From Amborella trichopoda (taxonomy: Eukaryota; Streptophyta; Magnoliopsida; Amborellales; Amborellaceae), in the NCBI RefSeq assembly GCF_000471905.2, contig NW_006495273.1, positions 5,214,119 to 5,278,118 on the forward strand: a stretch of 64,000 bases of DNA. Direction: 5' to 3'. A program made the translations under genes and the position numbers. A model generated the notes under the pieces. It did no database searches. It was not told the origin of the DNA and worked only from the letters and a program-made list of their open reading frames with translations. Of the stretch, positions 60,087 through 64,000 are shown piece by piece. How positions within the stretch are numbered: the stretch's first letter is position 1; each line of letters begins with the position of its first letter.

Positions 60087-60455
60087 GAGTGCGGTTGGTA
60101 AAGAATCAAATTAAAGCCCACCTTCAAATAATGTCGAGAAATATGGTTTCAATACCAGAAATCTTAGTGATAGACTTAAAATATATTCTCATTTTTAATT
60201 ATAAATTTAAAGCTTCAAAAGCAGTGTAGATCGAGCATATTTATGAAACTTGGAAATCTTGAAAATTGACGGTCCAAAAATGCGTTACAAGATGCACTAT
60301 TTTCAAATTTTGAAATTCATTTTTTTCTCATGTCCATGCATCTTGATGTCGAGATTATCAGTTTGAGGATATTTTGGCATCAAAACAACATCTTCTAGTG
60401 AAATTTTTTAGGTGGGCTCTAATTTGATTGCCTCGCCTCTATATAAACTTTTCCC
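60087..60455 (+). mobile_element. MITE-A copy 3
   Basis: Starts GAGTGCGGTT and ends CTATATAAACTTTTCCC; the interior matches 8674..9060. TAAATTT stands on both sides. The counterpart at 198..212 reads straight through (GTTTAAATTTTATCACACC), so this is a clean empty site with a target duplication of about 7 bp. Confidence 0.75.
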
Positions 60456-60850
60456 TATAAATTTTATCACACCACAGTCTTTAGCATTATAAACTTCAAG
60501 TATATATGTTTTTAGTATTTAAAAATACAAAATCTAGGGGAAATCAAACTTTGACATTATGAGAAATAAAGGTCATTTTTCAATATCTTTTAAAACAACT
60601 TGTGAAAATATCTATTAAGGGCGGCATGCAAAATCATTAAAGGTATCAAATCAACCTATTTATTATTGGAAACGTTGTTTTTTAACTTTCATTTAGTGCA
60701 GGAAAAATCGAACTGGAACAATCAACCAGACGTGGGGCCAGAAGTGGTTACATTGAGACCAGCCTAACCGGGCTGTTAACCAAACTGGTTTGGTGCGGTT
60801 GAATTTGTTTTTTAAATGGACCAAAAACCCAAAAGACATTAAAAAAAATA

Positions 60851-61332
60851 GAAAATATCTCCATATCACCTATTTTAGGTTTCATTTCTTGATAAACCTA
60901 AGGTTTCAAAAGATATCTTCTAAGCCTCGGGCCACTTTAAACTTATTTTTTAACCTAAACAAATGTAAGAAAGACATGTTATTTTTAAACCCAATCTTTT
61001 ATCTCTCTTCACTTATTGACCTCAAACTTCTCTCTTTCTCTCTCTGTTTGCATCTCTTTCACTCTCTCTCCTCCTTTGTTTCTCCAAACACCTCTCTCTC
61101 CTCCGGTAACCTCTTACCTCCATAAAACCCTTCTCTCTCTAGAAGTTTGGTAGGATGGTTTTTAGAAAAGGCATGTCTTTTTATATTTGTTTGACTTAAA
61201 AAAGCAAGTTTAAATTAGCTAAGTGGGTTAGAAGAAATAAAATCTACAATTTTAATGCCCCAAGATATCTTTTAAACTATGGGTCGATTGTGAAATGAAA
61301 CCTAAAATTAGGTGGTATAGAGATATTTTTCC
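60851..61332. mobile_element. MITE-B copy 4
   Basis: Terminal inverted repeats of about 45 bp: AAAATATCTCCATATCACC and TTTTAGGTTTCATTTC at the left, GAAATGAAACCTAAAA and TATAGAGATATTTTTCC at the right. The counterpart near 615..640 lacks it (AGACATGAAAAAATATAG). Confidence 0.75.
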
Positions 61333-61590
61333 TAAAAAAATATAAAAATATAGATTAAGTGTATACTATTTTATTACCTACATTTATCTTTAAAAAAATT
61401 GAAATAGTAAAATTACATTACTTGCTCTAAGTTATAAAATATAACTTAAAGTCTGTATAATAATCATGAACCTCATTTAAGAAAGTGATTATGAGAGATG
61501 AACATTCAGCAGGCGAGGGTCATGATAACTAAAATATATAAAAAAATAAGTTAAAATATCTTTTAAGATTCAGAACATTACAATCATGTC

Positions 61591-61703
61591 AATAACAATA
61601 CAAGCAACATAATTTTGTTACAATGTCTAGAAGAACATAACGGTATGTTAATAACAATACAGGCAACACAATTTTGTTATAATGTCTAGAAGAACATAAC
61701 GGT
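61591..61703. repeat. 59-bp direct duplication
   Basis: AATAACAATACA followed by TTTTGTTA and GTCTAGAAGAACATAACGG occurs at 61591 and again at 61650. Block A (about 890..935) and block B have one copy. Confidence 0.8.
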
Positions 61704-62110
61704 ACGTAATAACCGTACGTAATTGCACATTTATGCATCTATGTAAATGAACAAATATCCTTTCTAACATCCAAAATCAACATTTTAACGACAATATTAC
61801 AAAAAAAATTATGATTAAGAAAAAATAAAATAAAATAAAAAGCCTACCGTAATATTAGATTAAGTAAAATACATGCCACAATTTTAGATTTTATAGCATT
61901 AAAACAAAATTGGAGATAAATTTTAAAAAATCGGAGTTCTTTCCCATATAAATTGCAAACTAATGAGATAAAATTGAAGATAATTATTTCAAATTTTAAA
62001 AATATTTTTTGCATAGTTTTATTTTTAGCAAAATTAAGTAGTAAACAATTACTCGAGCAACAAAAAGTTGATATAAAAAAATACTAAATGAAAAGTCACA
62101 TTAAATTCTT

Positions 62111-63289
62111 ATCGGCCGAATCGGGCGCCCCAGAAACCTATCCGGATCGGTGAATCGGTGATCCGGAGATTGGGAATCTGCTGAACTAGTCCGATTAAAC
62201 GTTCAAAAAAATCCAAAAGAATTATCAAAATTCATTATAAACGTTTTTTGGGAATACTATAAGAAATATAGGTATTATATCATTAACTTTTATTTTTTTA
62301 TCAATTTACGAATATTGAGATGTTCTCTCCCTGTATGAACTTATGTTTACCATTAAATTTGCATCACATAAAAAAAAACATAGAATTATCATAGACAAAG
62401 TATAAAATCATACTTAAACTACAATAAAGAATGGATTAAATTGATGAAAAAATGGCTACTAAAATATCGAATTGGCGTAAAACCCTAATCCGCTAAAAAA
62501 AGACCAAAATTATTACAACCTAACTAACTCTAATCCAAAATTATTACAACCTAACTAACTACAATATTATATACTGAAATTGAAATTGTTGGCTTACATT
62601 TTATAATTATTTTATTATATAAATAATAACAAATTCAAAATATCTTATAATATCATCTAATTTAAATTGTATTATTGACAATTTTAAGAAAAATAGTACA
62701 TTACATGATGTATAATACAAATAAATTAATAAAAAATAAAATATTTGGTTATCAATGTAGAAATTTTTAGAATGTGTACCAATTTTAGAAATAACACTTT
62801 AATTTTTCAAAACTTTAAGTTTTTAGATTTCTAGAATAAATTTAGTGGAAGAGATTGTTAGTATAGACATAGAGAGATTTCAAATGGTCTCATTGTATGA
62901 ACCCTATCTTAAAATTAATATTCCTAAATTTATGTTAAAGATTAACATGTTATAAAAATAAAAACTATAATTAGATTAGTTATTCCTAGGTTGTATTAAA
63001 AAATACCTATTGTATTAAGAAATGCCTTTTATTTTTTTGACAAAAAATACTTGTTGTATAAACTTTTTTTTTTTTAAGAAAAAAAGAAGAAGATGTTGTA
63101 TTTCCTTTTTTTGTGCTTGTTGTATTAGTTTTTATTTTTTTACAAGAAAATAATAAAATAATTCTGCCAAAGTACCTTTTATTTTTTATACCTTTTATGT
63201 TATTTTTTTTGTCAAGAAAAACTTGTTTTATTACTTTTTTTTAGAAGAAAAAAGAAAAAAAAAGGATGATGTATTACCTTTTTAAAGTA
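62111..63289. other. A/T-rich intergenic DNA, no gene seen
   Basis: A GC-richer patch at 62110..62190 (GGATCGGTGAATCGG) resembles 8220..8340. A direct repeat CCAAAATTATTACAACCTAA lies at 62504 and 62536. From 62990 on there are T-rich runs with TTGTATTA words. Confidence 0.4.
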
Positions 63290-63590
63290 AAACGTTTATT
63301 TTCATTTTATTTTTTTGATAATTTTATTTTCTTCTTTTTATTTTTTTTGAAGAAAATAATTTTCTTTGAAGACAAATTTTTTTTATTTTTTGATGATATT
63401 ATTTTTTTCTTTTTATTTTTTTGAAGACAATAATTTTCTTTGAAGACAAAAAAGTTTTATTTTTTTTGATGATATTATTTTCTTCTTCTTATTTTTTTTG
63501 AAGATAATAATTTTCTTTGAAGACAAAAAAGTTTTATTTTTTTGATGATATTATTTTCTTCTTTTTATTTTTTTTGAAGATAAAAAATAT
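63290..63590. repeat. 74-77-bp T-rich tandem repeat
   Basis: TTTTCTTTGAAGACAA recurs at 63360, 63434 and 63511, each followed by TTTTTTGATGATATTATTTT. About 3.5 copies. Confidence 0.85.
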
Positions 63591-64000
63591 AAATGCAAGA
63601 TTGCATCCCAAAGGTTCGACCTTGGGGACATTCTAGGAGGAACCATAGATGATACCCACGGTGCCCCATCACAAGTTGTTGAATAGCTTTGTATAATAAT
63701 ATTTATATTGAATAACATTTCAACGTTATATCACTCGGCTCAAATCTCACATCGAAGAATTAGATAAACTTTGAAAAGCTATAAATACCTCTTCAATACC
63801 CCTACTACCTTGCAGTACATAATTTTAAACTAAATTATCAAAATATCCTCATCCAGTGACTCGCTGACTTTTGATGTCATAGTCCGTTTAGAATCGGGAT
63901 TTATTATTTCATATAAACAATTTACGGTTCAAGATCGGCGATTTTTCTCTACAGCCGGGCGATTCCCGGTATTACATAAGAATCGATACGGTGTGACCGA
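63591..64000. other. unassigned window end
   Basis: More GC than the preceding stretch; no coding sequence or repeat recognised. Could be the beginning of another element that continues outside. Confidence 0.3.

Larger units (their letters stand above)
59870..62110. repeat. 3' flank of defensin gene 3 (block C)
   Basis: Aligns with 1..1050 plus 7887..8165. Relative to that copy it has two extra insertions, MITE-A (60087..60455) and MITE-B (60851..61332), and lacks the MITE/LINE insertion found at 1051..7886. No gene. Confidence 0.75.

Overview
The window looks like nuclear DNA of a flowering plant. It has a two-exon plant-type defensin gene family with GT-AG introns, plant retrotransposon and Mutator lineages, (A+T)-rich intergenic DNA, long tandem satellites and scaffold gaps written as 20 N. 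I cannot name the species. There is no bacterial-style operon, CRISPR array, rRNA or recognisable tRNA gene.

The only genes that look intact are two copies of a small secreted cysteine-rich peptide of the plant defensin (CS-alpha-beta) class, at 10726..13315 and 56880..59651. Each has a 46-nt first exon for most of the signal peptide, an intron of about 2.4-2.6 kb and a second exon with the eight-cysteine mature peptide. A third copy at 16170..16332 is a pseudogene that has lost exon 1, has a 1-bp deletion and carries further disabling changes. The flanks repeat in the order distal upstream block D, promoter, gene, 3' flank, so this is a decayed tandem array. The window opens inside the 3' flank of a further copy that lies outside it.

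The rest is mobile and repetitive DNA laid into that array. From 1 to 10.4 kb there is a degenerate L1-type LINE (minus strand) next to a PPR gene fragment, both inside a MITE, plus further MITEs. From 18.7 to 56.7 kb a 38-kb repeat block separates the distal upstream block of the third defensin gene from its promoter; in the first gene that gap is only about 0.9 kb. The 38-kb block holds, in order: a degenerate CCGGACTG array (18.9-20.0 kb); a Mutator-like transposase pseudogene with a plant-mobile-domain (PMD) pseudogene on the same strand (20.4-25.3 kb); a degenerate Ty3/Gypsy element of Tat type with two RNase H modules and tandem repeats on both sides (about 25.6-39 kb); and a 35-bp satellite of about 15.8 kb (39.1-56.7 kb) interrupted by a probable solo LTR. 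Most satellite units carry the telomere-like word CCCTAAAC, and part of the array is organised as a higher-order repeat of about 2.2 kb.

Because paralogous flanks occur several times, several insertions can be dated relative to the duplications by comparing filled and empty sites inside the window. After the third gene (59.7-62.1 kb) the 3' flank recurs with two MITEs that its counterpart at the window start lacks. The last 1.9 kb is A/T-rich and holds a 74-77-bp tandem repeat.
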